From: Candidatus Poribacteria bacterium
GTDB taxonomy: Bacteria; Poribacteria; WGA-4E; UBA9662
DNA length: 6,094 nucleotides
NCBI GenBank assembly: GCA_002729015.1
Contig: PBVO01000019.1
Coordinates: 1-6,094, forward strand
Direction: 5' to 3'
Of this stretch, positions 1 through 5,875 are shown one piece after another. Made by a program: the position numbers and the translations under genes. Under the pieces are notes generated by a model. The model saw nothing but the letters and a program-made list of their open reading frames with translations. It searched no databases and was not told the DNA's origin. Numbering within the stretch: the first letter of the stretch is position 1; each line of letters opens with the position of its first letter.

Positions 1-444
1 CCTTCTATAGCATCTAAGATCCAACTAACTACCGAACAGAAACATCATCTTGCTTCAGCCATAGACCAATTGGAGTCTAATCCAAACAGATCCGGGGCAG
101 AAGAGATGGTATTAGGTGTTCTGCAAGCTATCCTACCTGAAAGGTTACCCACTCAGACGCAACTCTTAGCCAATTATCCTAATCCGTTCAACCCAGAAAC
201 CTGGATACCCTTTGAGTTAAGTCAGGACAGTCAAGTCGCGATTAGCATCTATGATGTACAAGGCCAACTGATTCGTCAGCTGGAACTAGGAGTGGTAACG
301 GCTGGTAGGTATATCAGAGCCGACCAGGCAGCTTACTGGGATGGTAAGACCCAGGCTGGAGAAGCGGTGGCTAGCGGAACTTACTTCTATCAGTTACAGG
401 CTGGTGATTATATAGAAACTAAAAAGATGGTGATGCTAAAGTAA
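1..444 (+). CDS. C-terminal part of a secreted protein with a FlgD-like / type A sorting domain (5' truncated)
   Basis: The frame is open from the first base, so this is the last 147 codons of a longer gene that begins outside the window; a TTG at 70 is internal, not a start. Residues 1-50 are polar, probably helical, with a QLTTEQKHHLASAIDQLE stretch. A compact beta domain follows from about residue 56: NYPNPFNPETWIPF, the VAISIYDVQGQLIRQL strand pair, YWDGK, GEAVASGTYFYQL and the terminal KKMVMLK. This is the FlgD Ig-like / T9SS type A-like sorting domain that ends many secreted proteins of Poribacteria and related phyla. In those proteins it is thought to direct export or surface attachment; the functional part of the protein lies upstream and cannot be named. 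No terminator is visible in the 110 nt before the next gene, so read-through is possible. Confidence 0.9.
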   Translation, partial: PSIASKIQLTTEQKHHLASAIDQLESNPNRSGAEEMVLGVLQAILPERLPTQTQLLANYPNPFNPETWIPFELSQDSQVAISIYDVQGQLIRQLELGVVTAGRYIRADQAAYWDGKTQAGEAVASGTYFYQLQAGDYIETKKMVMLK

Positions 445-540
445 GTTGGTGCTTCAAAAACGAGCCAGCCCAAATAAAAGGTTTGATCTCAACAGGGTTA
501 GTCGATTCATCATCGGTTGACCCATCTTGGTATATCAAGA

Positions 541-546
541 AAGGAG
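541..546 (+). promoter_or_regulatory. Shine-Dalgarno site that fixes the start of the LPP20-type lipoprotein
   Basis: AAGGAG lies 8 nt before the ATG at 555. The frame is open further upstream, to a possible TTG at 483, but that start has no ribosome site and would put 24 polar residues ahead of the signal peptide. The ATG start gives a normal lipoprotein leader. Confidence 0.8.
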
Positions 547-554
547 TAATTAAT

Positions 555-1151
555 ATGAGAGCAACACATTCCGATAAATCGTTGGTTAACTGGAGTCTAG
601 GCCTGCTGGTGCTGACATCTTTGCTAATGGCCTGTGGAGGAAAGGCGGTACAGGACAATTCTCTAAATGTGCCGGAGTGGTTCCAAAATCCACCAGAAGA
701 TCCGAGTATTATGTTTTCTATTGCAACTTCAACCTCCAAAGATATGCAAATGTCAATTAACAAGGCTAAACAACAGGCCCGTGTTGATTTGGCGCAACAA
801 ATGGAAACCAAAATCAAAGCCATGACCAAGCAGTTTAGTGAAGAGGTGGGCTTGGGAGAAGATGCCGAGTTTCTGAGTCAAACTACAGAGGTCTCCAAGT
901 CGGTAACATCTAAAGTCTTGACGGGATCGAGGGCCAACAAAGTAAAAACCATCAAAGAAGGCGGGGTAATTTATCGTTCGTATGTGCTGATGGAATTACC
1001 GATTGGACCGGCAAATTCGGCCCTGTTGGAAACCCTCAAAAAGCAGGAGAATATGTATACGCGTTTCCGAGCCTCACAGGGTTTTCAGGAACTGGAAGAA
1101 GAAGTAGAACAGTACGACCAGTTTAAGGCGGAACAAGGCCTAGCCCCCTAA
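555..1151 (+). CDS. LPP20 family lipoprotein
   Basis: This is a 198-residue predicted lipoprotein. Residues 1-26 are a signal peptide with a basic start, the hydrophobic run LGLLVLTSLL and a lipobox L24-M25-A26-C27, so C27 should be lipidated. The mature part opens with a polar linker, then VPEWFQNPPED (39-49) and a SIATSTSKDMQMSINKAKQQAR segment. The pattern of a P-W-F-P motif, a short strand, a helix with ARVDLAQQ (75-82), and a late strand VIYRSYVLMELP is typical of the LPP20 fold. A charged C-terminal helix (about 155-195: ELEEEVEQYDQF) may be coiled coil. Family members are envelope lipoproteins, often of unknown role; some relatives are linked to flagella or cell-wall factors. A related domain occurs in the gene at 4807-5559, suggesting partnership. 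The family call is from motif recognition, not a search. Confidence 0.85.
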   Translation: MRATHSDKSLVNWSLGLLVLTSLLMACGGKAVQDNSLNVPEWFQNPPEDPSIMFSIATSTSKDMQMSINKAKQQARVDLAQQMETKIKAMTKQFSEEVGLGEDAEFLSQTTEVSKSVTSKVLTGSRANKVKTIKEGGVIYRSYVLMELPIGPANSALLETLKKQENMYTRFRASQGFQELEEEVEQYDQFKAEQGLAP

Positions 1152-1159
1152 AATTGAAC

Positions 1160-1229
1160 AACCTCACCGGATTAGGTTAAGAGTAGATTTTCACATTTCT
1201 GCTTATTTTCTTTTTCTGTGAGGTTTTTT
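1160..1229 (+). terminator. Possible terminator with a long loop, after the LPP20-type gene
   Basis: AACCTCAC (1160-1167) is perfectly complementary to GTGAGGTT (1218-1225), and the second arm runs straight into six T's (1224-1229). The position, 8 nt after the stop codon at 1151, suits a terminator. The 50-nt, T-rich loop is much longer than in a standard intrinsic terminator, which lowers confidence. It could instead protect the 3' end of the mRNA or be chance. Confidence 0.35.
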
Positions 1230-1275
1230 ACAATTTCAATTCCAAAGTCTTTTCTGTCCAAATCACTTGTTTCAT

Positions 1276-1307
1276 TTTGTAATGTAATTTGGTTACAAAG
1301 TTACAAA
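1276..1307. repeat. Nested AT-rich inverted repeat with a tandem GTTACAAA duplication
   Basis: TTTGTAA (1276-1282) pairs with TTACAAA (1301-1307), and inside it TGTAA (1283-1287) pairs with TTACA (1293-1297) around a TTTGG loop, leaving AAG (1298-1300) bulged. The right side is also an exact tandem copy, GTTACAAA twice (1292-1299, 1300-1307). The repeated TGTAA/TTACA half-sites look like an operator for a dimeric regulator. The site sits about 520 nt before the large lipoprotein gene and 50-90 nt before the GC island, so it might control the island. No regulator can be named. Confidence 0.35.
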
Positions 1308-1361
1308 TTATTTTTTATATATAACATGTATTTGTCTACTAATGTCTTGGTTAACTCTATT

Positions 1362-1554
1362 TCGTGGTTCTTTTGAATTATAGCGTGAAGTTGTTGGGAC
1401 TGGTATGGAGCCGACTATTACAGTAGTTCACTAGCCAACAACCTGCTAGGACCGGAGATCAGCTTATACTGAGTGTTGCGGGTCGGTTCTTGGCTCAATA
1501 GTACCGATTGGCTCGTCGCCGCAGCAACTCTCCCGATGATAAGTACATCCACGA
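1362..1554 (+). ncRNA. Candidate structured RNA: GC island with two strong hairpins
   Basis: An island of about 51% GC stands in AT-rich flanks of about 25% GC. Hairpin A: GTTGTTGG (1390-1397) with CCAACAAC (1435-1442), 8 perfect pairs, with a smaller ACTA/TAGT stem inside (1414-1417/1424-1427). Hairpin C: 1471-1481 with 1519-1530, 11 pairs and one bulged A, capped by a second stem GTCGGT/ACCGAT (1482-1487/1503-1508). An outer stem TCGTGG/CCACGA (1362-1367/1549-1554) could close the whole as a multi-branch RNA. Wobble pairs at 1476-1524 and 1482-1508 would be lost on the other strand, which favours + transcription. I could not match it to 6S, SRP, tmRNA or RNase P RNA by their signature sequences. 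The strand, ends and existence of the transcript are inferred. Confidence 0.35.
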
Positions 1555-1586
1555 CGATTTTCGATTATGTCATTGATATAGATAGT

Positions 1587-1606
1587 AACGGAAAATGGTT
1601 TTCGTT
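1587..1606 (+). repeat. Short hairpin with ATGG loop downstream of the GC island
   Basis: AACGGAAA (1587-1594) pairs with TTTTCGTT (1599-1606) through 8 pairs, one of them G-T, around an ATGG loop. Only one T follows the stem before the sequence turns to AGAACAAAG, so it lacks the T-run of an intrinsic terminator. It may mark the 3' end of the candidate RNA upstream. Confidence 0.25.
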
Positions 1607-1638
1607 TAGAACAAAGTCTAATTACATATTTTGAGTAC

Positions 1639-1666
1639 TTGATTTTAAAATTACTGGCACTATCAA
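1639..1666 (+). promoter_or_regulatory. Weak sigma-70-like promoter candidate for the big lipoprotein gene
   Basis: TTGATT (1639-1644) and TATCAA (1661-1666) are separated by 16 nt in an AT-rich stretch. Transcription would begin near 1673 and give a leader of about 150 nt containing the fold at 1728-1789. The match to consensus is only fair, and AT-rich DNA yields such pairs by chance. Confidence 0.25.
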
Positions 1667-1727
1667 TTTGATTTCAATTAAGATAAAAGGAATACGGCGG
1701 TGAAAATTAAATTTCTAGTCGAATTTT

Positions 1728-1789
1728 AGATCTACCGGGTCTTTGGTTTGTAAGCCGGTTAGTTCTAGCTTAGATGGTCAACTAGATCT
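1728..1789 (+). promoter_or_regulatory. Folded 5' leader of the large lipoprotein gene
   Basis: AGATCTA (1728-1734) is perfectly complementary to TAGATCT (1783-1789). Between them CCGG (1735-1738) pairs with CCGG (1755-1758), and AGTT (1761-1764) can pair with the ACT just before the closing arm. The fold ends 20 nt before the ribosome site at 1809-1816, close enough to influence translation. Since AGATCT is itself a palindrome, the arms could also form separate dimeric protein sites. No known riboswitch class was recognised. Confidence 0.3.
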
Positions 1790-1824
1790 GTTATTTTGTA
1801 TACGTAATAAGGTAAGAGTATAAC

Positions 1825-4803
1825 TTGAGTAGTAAAACAACCTCCGATTTTTCTAATCATTCCATTAGCCCAATTTTCTGTTTGCCTTCCAGTTGGATTA
1901 CGTTGCTAGCTATTAGTATCTATCTGTCATTAACGATAGGTTGTAGCGATAAGACCGAGCTGGGAATTGAAGGTAAAGTCTTAACCGAAAGTGGTCAGCC
2001 TTTGGTTGGAGCTCGGGTATCCATCAGTGGGCCGGAGAGTCATTCGTCAGCCACTGATAGTAACGGTAAATTTCTATTTGGCGATATCGTGGCCGGTAGT
2101 TATCAAATTACGGTTACCAAGTCTGGCTATCAGGCCTATACCAATCAGATAACAGTGATTGACACCATCTCCACTGCTGATGTCATCCTGGAAAAAGAAA
2201 ACTCCCAGACTATTTCCGGGGTGGTGCTGAATAAAGAGAGTCAACAACCTCTGGCTAACGTCCAACTGACTACCATCCCAGTAACTACGGTAGTGACTAG
2301 TGATAGTAATGGCAACTACCAATTTGCCCAAAAACTTCAGCCAGCCAACTACGTGGTCAAGGCAGTCGCTGAAGGTTTTGAAACTACCCAGCTGGAGGTC
2401 GTGGTTAAGTTAGGTGAACCGGCTCGGGTTGATATTTTGCTACCTCCATTGAAACCAGTGTTGGCTTTTTCGGATTCCGGTCTGGATTTTGGCTTAGATA
2501 AGGATAGTCTGAAATTAATTATCAAGAATGATGGTACCGGGACTCTGAATTGGACGGTAGCTAGACCTAACGAGGCCTGGATTAAGTTAGAAAAATTGAA
2601 GGGGACAGCTAGTCCAGAGGTACCAGACATAATCAGCATCGAGGTTAAAAGGGACGAACTAGAGCCAAGGGACCATCAATTAGAGTTAGCTTTCACCTCT
2701 GATGGAGGTGTTCAGAAATTACCAGTTACCATTAACGTTAAACCCCAGCCAGCACTGTTTGTCTCACCAGAAAAATTAGACTTTGGTCGAGACAAACAAA
2801 CACTAGAAATCAGCATTGAAAATCGTGGAACCGGTCAGTTGGAGTGGACTATCAGCACACCAGAAAAGTGGATCACAGTAGAGCCAATTAGTGGACAAAC
2901 CCGCCAAACACCGACGATTGTCAAATTGAGGGCTGATCGACAAGATTTGGCTCCCGGCAACTACCAACAACAACTGACTATCATCTCTAAAAATAGCGAC
3001 AAAATGGATATAAGTGTGTCGTTTATAGTAACGGAAAGGCCCCAGATCAATGTCGAGGCTAGATCCCTTGATTTTGGCCAAGATGAAGTCAATCAAACCC
3101 TAACCATTCGCAATGTTGGTACTGGTCAGCTAGATTGGCAAATTTCCGTGCCTGACTTGGAATGGCTAAAGGTCGTGCCTCAAGGTGGAACTGCCAGCCA
3201 ACAGAATTCATCAGTGGTCAACTTGGGCGTAACTCGTCGAGGACTAGAGGCTAAATCCTATCAGCAGACCATTACTATTACTAGTGATGGTGGTGATTGG
3301 GCCGTCGAGGTTAGTATGTTGGTTGATCGTCCAATCTTAGTGGCTAATAAACAACGGCTGTCATTGGCGCCCGAGGAAAAAGAGAAAAGTTTTCAATTGT
3401 CACGTCAAGGATTCAGTCCCATTGATTTTGAAATCCAGTCCAGTCAAAAGTGGCTACAGGCCGACCCTCAGCGCGGGCAATTAGAAGATCAGGCAGTTAC
3501 CGTGAGAGTTCAGGTAGATCGAAAACCTTTACCTCCCGGTAAGAGCCAAGCGGTGCTGACCGTTAACTCCCAACAAACCCAACAAAATTTGGACTTGACG
3601 GTCGTAGTCGAAGTGCTACCAACTTTCAGTCTAAAAGTGATAGACGTCAAAACCAATCGACCGATTTCCCAAGCGAAGGCCTTGAACCGAGAAACCCAAG
3701 CCGATGGGCGAATTCAGCTGAAAGATACCGATCTCTCGACGGTGGATGGTTCGGTTTCGGCTGATGGCTATCTCAATCAGTCTTTCTCCGTCAGCCTGAA
3801 ATCCACCAAACAAAGACTGGTGGAAAAAACCATCCGGCTGACTCCGATTCCTCGTCCAGCTGGGCAAATTAAAAGCCGAGATCTAGATCTGCCAACCGAG
3901 ATTGCGCTGTCAAGTGATGGTGTTTTTGCTTATGTGATCAACAGTGAGCTGTCAACCGTCAGCCAGATTGCCGTCGGTAGTGATCAGGTCTTAAAGACCT
4001 ACGACCTATCTGACGATGGACAAGCCCCCAAAGACCTGATCGTTCATCCATTGACGGGTCAGGTAGTAGTGGCCAATAGCTTTGTTAAGCCGATCAAATT
4101 AGGGGCTGTCCAAAACGATACTATCTCTATCTTACCAGAATTATTGAATCGATCAATGGTAGTATCGGTGGGTAATTATCCAATAGGTCTGGCCATTGAC
4201 CCGACGGCTAACCAACTCTACGTGGCCAATCAGTCCAGCCGAACTATTTCGGTGGTTGATCTGGATCAACGAAAAGAGATCGGTTTACTAACCCCGAGCC
4301 GAAACGGTGTGCCCAATCGTATGATGATGAGTAACGACCATTTGTACGCCATAGTCGATGGGACAGTGGAAATTTTTGATACCCGGTTGAAGAAGTCGAT
4401 CAAAAGAATCAATAAGGTCTTTGGTCCGTCCGACTTGGCCATTTCCAGTAACCGAAAATTTGTTTATGTAGTCAATAATAAAAAGAACAGTCTAGGGGTG
4501 ATTGATACTGTCAACCAAGTGGTAATTAAAGAAATACCGGTCGGACTGTCTCCGGTCCGAGTAGCTGTTAGTAAAGGTTTTCATCCTGGTCGAGATCTAA
4601 TTTTTGTGGTTAACCAGGGGGACTCTACTCTAACCATGTTGGAGACTTGGACCAATGAAGTCGGGCTGTTTGAAGCTTGGCAAGCTGAAGTTGCCCCCCA
4701 ACCGATCAAAGTTGGATTCATGCCCTTGGGGATTGCGGTGACGACCGATAAGGTTTATGTGGTGCTGCAAGAAGATTCAGTGATTGAAGTATTGGAGTTT
4801 TAA
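1825..4803 (+). CDS. Large modular lipoprotein: regulatory-like domains, BACON-like Ig repeats and a YVTN-type beta-propeller
   Basis: The protein has 992 residues. The start is TTG at 1825, with AAGGTAAG at 1809-1816; an in-frame TAA at 1813 rules out earlier starts. A long leader has its hydrophobic core at 25-38 and a loose lipobox T37-I38-G39-C40. Two carboxypeptidase-regulatory-like domains (about 46-124 and 128-207) each show SG/ES-QPL-A-V, D-S-N-G-F/Y and a G-Y/F near the end. Four Ig-like repeats of about 96 residues (212-306, 310-403, 407-501, 503-598) share LDFG, N-GTG-L-W, W(I/L)-V-P and Y-QQ-TI-S; they resemble BACON or related domains, and the fourth has lost GTG. A third regulatory-like domain spans 600-675. 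Seven propeller blades (about 680-992) each carry a P---A(I/V) start and a YV-N or equivalent strand. It is probably an envelope scaffold or binding protein; no catalytic motif was seen. It is co-transcribed with the next gene. Confidence 0.88.
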   Translation: MSSKTTSDFSNHSISPIFCLPSSWITLLAISIYLSLTIGCSDKTELGIEGKVLTESGQPLVGARVSISGPESHSSATDSNGKFLFGDIVAGSYQITVTKSGYQAYTNQITVIDTISTADVILEKENSQTISGVVLNKESQQPLANVQLTTIPVTTVVTSDSNGNYQFAQKLQPANYVVKAVAEGFETTQLEVVVKLGEPARVDILLPPLKPVLAFSDSGLDFGLDKDSLKLIIKNDGTGTLNWTVARPNEAWIKLEKLKGTASPEVPDIISIEVKRDELEPRDHQLELAFTSDGGVQKLPVTINVKPQPALFVSPEKLDFGRDKQTLEISIENRGTGQLEWTISTPEKWITVEPISGQTRQTPTIVKLRADRQDLAPGNYQQQLTIISKNSDKMDISVSFIVTERPQINVEARSLDFGQDEVNQTLTIRNVGTGQLDWQISVPDLEWLKVVPQGGTASQQNSSVVNLGVTRRGLEAKSYQQTITITSDGGDWAVEVSMLVDRPILVANKQRLSLAPEEKEKSFQLSRQGFSPIDFEIQSSQKWLQADPQRGQLEDQAVTVRVQVDRKPLPPGKSQAVLTVNSQQTQQNLDLTVVVEVLPTFSLKVIDVKTNRPISQAKALNRETQADGRIQLKDTDLSTVDGSVSADGYLNQSFSVSLKSTKQRLVEKTIRLTPIPRPAGQIKSRDLDLPTEIALSSDGVFAYVINSELSTVSQIAVGSDQVLKTYDLSDDGQAPKDLIVHPLTGQVVVANSFVKPIKLGAVQNDTISILPELLNRSMVVSVGNYPIGLAIDPTANQLYVANQSSRTISVVDLDQRKEIGLLTPSRNGVPNRMMMSNDHLYAIVDGTVEIFDTRLKKSIKRINKVFGPSDLAISSNRKFVYVVNNKKNSLGVIDTVNQVVIKEIPVGLSPVRVAVSKGFHPGRDLIFVVNQGDSTLTMLETWTNEVGLFEAWQAEVAPQPIKVGFMPLGIAVTTDKVYVVLQEDSVIEVLEF
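4794..4797 (+). promoter_or_regulatory. Ribosome site inside the end of the large lipoprotein gene
   Basis: GGAG lies in the last codons of the upstream gene, 9 nt before the ATG at 4807. Together with the 3-nt gap between the genes this points to translational coupling and confirms the ATG as the start. Confidence 0.65.
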
Positions 4804-4806
4804 TCA

Positions 4807-5559
4807 ATGTCAGTTAGAAAATCACCGGACTATAAGACCTTGATTGTTGTTTTGGGTTTGTATTTATTAACCGGCTGTAGCCTAAGTGGAAAAGGTTTTG
4901 GTAACTGGACGGTTCGTTTACCGGAAGATGGAGATTATTTTTATGCTGTCGGTGGTCCTAAGGCAGAACGAATAGAGGCTAACGATCAGGCCCGAGCGGA
5001 AATGGCTAAATTCATCTCAGTTACGGTTGATTCCGAAATTGAAAGGGTAACCACTGAACAATCCGGCCAAATTGAAACTAAGGTAGTCGATAAAATTAGG
5101 TTACAAGCCAAAGAAACTATGGAAAATCTTTCCATAGTGGAAGTTCAAAGGAGTCAGGAAGGCTACTATGCATTGGCTCGAATGCCGAGTCGACCAATAG
5201 AAGAGATTCTGGATTCACTTCGTTTCAAGAAAGTTCCAGCAACAATGGGTGAAATCGGCCGCTCGGTGGCATTACCGGGCTGGGGCCAAATCCAAAAAAA
5301 TCAGAACCGAAAAGGATTCAGCATCCTGTCAGCTCAAGCATTAACCATCGGTGGCACAGTTCTGTTTTCCATTCTCAAGTCATCGGCCGATGAAGACATG
5401 ATTTACGCTAGGACAGCTGGTGTTCGACGAGCCTACCAACAAGACTCTCAAACCTTCCGTAGCCTGATGGTTGGCTCATTAATTACGGGTACAGCCATCT
5501 ACATTTACAATTTAGTCGACGTAACGGCTGTACCCAAGAAAGTACCACTTCAGCCATGA
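4807..5559 (+). CDS. LPP20-like lipoprotein fused to a DUF5683-like two-helix domain
   Basis: This 250-residue protein begins 3 nt after the preceding stop. Residues 1-23 form a signal peptide (core TLIVVLGLYLL) with lipobox L21-T22-G23-C24. Residues 44-136 match the LPP20 / FlgT N-terminal-like fold: YFYAVGG, a helix with A-ANDQARAEMAKFISV-V-SE, and a late strand YYALARMPS. From about 150 the sequence becomes DUF5683-like: RSVALPGWGQIQKNQNRKG (152-170), then two hydrophobic helices (about 171-190 and 219-236) separated by a polar loop with a YARTAGVRRAY motif. With the lipid anchor and two membrane spans it is most likely held in the inner membrane, with its LPP20-like part in the periplasm. 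Its fold relation to the 555-1151 product suggests the two work with the large lipoprotein. The function is unknown; the domain calls rest on motif recognition. Confidence 0.82.
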   Translation: MSVRKSPDYKTLIVVLGLYLLTGCSLSGKGFGNWTVRLPEDGDYFYAVGGPKAERIEANDQARAEMAKFISVTVDSEIERVTTEQSGQIETKVVDKIRLQAKETMENLSIVEVQRSQEGYYALARMPSRPIEEILDSLRFKKVPATMGEIGRSVALPGWGQIQKNQNRKGFSILSAQALTIGGTVLFSILKSSADEDMIYARTAGVRRAYQQDSQTFRSLMVGSLITGTAIYIYNLVDVTAVPKKVPLQP

Positions 5560-5627
5560 TTAATGCCAAGTGTGAACATAGATAATTGACTCCTCGGCCC
5601 GTGGTAAAACTGGGTACGGGGTATGTC

Positions 5628-5663
5628 GACAGGTGGGGGGCAAGTTTTTGTCCTTCACCTGTC
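5628..5663 (+). terminator. Strong 14-bp hairpin after the lipoprotein operon, possible terminator
   Basis: GACAGGTG (5628-5635) and CACCTGTC (5656-5663) are perfect complements, and in RNA the stem continues inward for six more pairs (three of them G-U) to an 8-nt loop AAGTTTTT, giving 14 unbroken pairs. The G-U pairs make it a better fold on the plus strand. It lies 68 nt after the stop of the last gene, and a smaller CCCGT/ACGGG stem (5598-5602/5616-5620) precedes it. The 3' flank is only moderately T-rich (TTTTCTCT at 5670-5677), so termination would be weak or factor-assisted; it may instead stabilise the 3' end. Confidence 0.45.
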
Positions 5664-5671
5664 CCTTCAGT

Positions 5672-5809
5672 TTTCTCTCCAATTCTAAACTTAACTTCCA
5701 CCTTTCGATCAGCATAGGCCTGAATCCTTTCTATCAGCGCGTGTAAGACTGATTTACGTATCGTCTCACTTTCTCTGAGATTCTGAAAGAATAAGGTGTT
5801 TACAGGCAT
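5672..5809 (-). pseudogene. Possible remnant of a serine recombinase C-terminus
   Basis: Read on the minus strand, this frame gives about 46 residues containing RESETIRKSVLHALIERI, then QAYADRKVEVKFRIGE. The pattern of a helix ending in LIERI followed by a D-KVEV-F strand resembles the last segment of many site-specific serine recombinases (LI-KI-VY-D-IEI-F-F). No catalytic serine domain or zinc-ribbon part is found: upstream the frame closes within 17 codons and the sequence is a terminator. The ATG at 5809 follows a T-run with no ribosome site, so it is not a credible start. Beyond 5672 the frame stays open down to 5483, antisense to the lipoprotein gene, but loses any recombinase likeness. 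It is best seen as a decayed end of a mobile gene. The similarity rests on a short motif and could be chance. Confidence 0.35.
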
Positions 5810-5833
5810 AAAAAAAGCCGAGGAAGACTCGGC
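5810..5833 (-). terminator. Intrinsic terminator on the minus strand
   Basis: On the minus strand GCCGAG, loop TCTTC and CTCGGC form a perfect 6-bp GC-rich stem (5828-5833 with 5817-5822), followed at once by seven T's (5816-5810). This is a textbook intrinsic terminator; on the plus strand there is no T-run after the stem, so the direction is clear. Confidence 0.8.
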
Positions 5834-5869
5834 AGGGTTGGGCTGTGGCTTTATTTTTCAGTAAAGCTA
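5810..5869 (-). ncRNA. Candidate small RNA of about 60 nt with two hairpins
   Basis: A consensus-like promoter (5876-5904) points leftward and an intrinsic terminator ends at 5810, with only about 60 nt between the predicted start (near 5869) and the T-run. The predicted RNA opens with a GCTTTA/TAAAGC stem (6 bp, loop CTGAAAAA), then a C-rich single-stranded linker CACAGCCCAACCCT, then the terminator hairpin. That layout of 5' stem, unpaired C-rich seed and terminator is common in trans-acting small RNAs. It has no start codon with a ribosome site. Alternatively it is an attenuated leader of the recombinase-like remnant just downstream. The transcript itself is inferred. Confidence 0.45.
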
Positions 5870-5875
5870 ACAACC

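Larger units (their letters stand above)
1152..1824. other. 673-nt intergenic region, non-coding but rich in structure
   Basis: No convincing protein gene is present: all frames are broken by stops and no start has a good ribosome site. By hand count, GC is about 25% over 1231-1380, about 51% over 1381-1560 and about 26% over 1561-1680. Going left to right the stretch holds a long-loop hairpin with a T-run (1160-1229), a nested AT-rich inverted repeat (1276-1307), the GC island with two strong hairpins (about 1362-1554), an 8-bp hairpin (1587-1606), a weak promoter-like pair (1639-1666) and a folded leader (1728-1789) next to the ribosome site of the big lipoprotein gene. Confidence 0.8.

Noticed and set aside
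517..536. TTGACC and TATATC before the LPP20-type gene
   Set aside because: The two boxes are only 8 nt apart, far too close for a sigma-70 promoter.
419..829. Minus-strand open frame of 136 codons across the start of the LPP20-type gene
   Set aside because: It is antisense to a well supported lipoprotein gene with a good ribosome site and signal peptide, and its own translation is low-complexity with no recognisable domain.
1326..1376. ATG-started 16-codon frame just before the GC island
   Set aside because: No ribosome site precedes it; the upstream sequence is T- and A-rich only. Too short to support.
1385..1576. A frame on the plus strand through the GC island broken by only two TAG codons (1424-1426 and 1499-1501), each after a glutamine codon
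   Set aside because: It has no ribosome site and no recognisable domain, and the strong complementarity of the island fits structured RNA better. TAG readthrough is not suggested by the other genes, which give no sign of it. A decayed gene remains an alternative.
1655..1671. TGGCAC followed by TTTGAT, reminiscent of a sigma-54 promoter
   Set aside because: The GC of the -12 element is missing and the spacing is off by one.
1700..1729. GTG-started 9-codon frame with AAAAGG upstream, in the leader of the large lipoprotein gene
   Set aside because: A leader peptide is possible, but the ribosome site is weak and the peptide shows no run of regulatory codons.
2074..3867. Four minus-strand open frames inside the large lipoprotein gene
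   Set aside because: All lie opposite the coherent domain series of the plus-strand protein and show no domain of their own.
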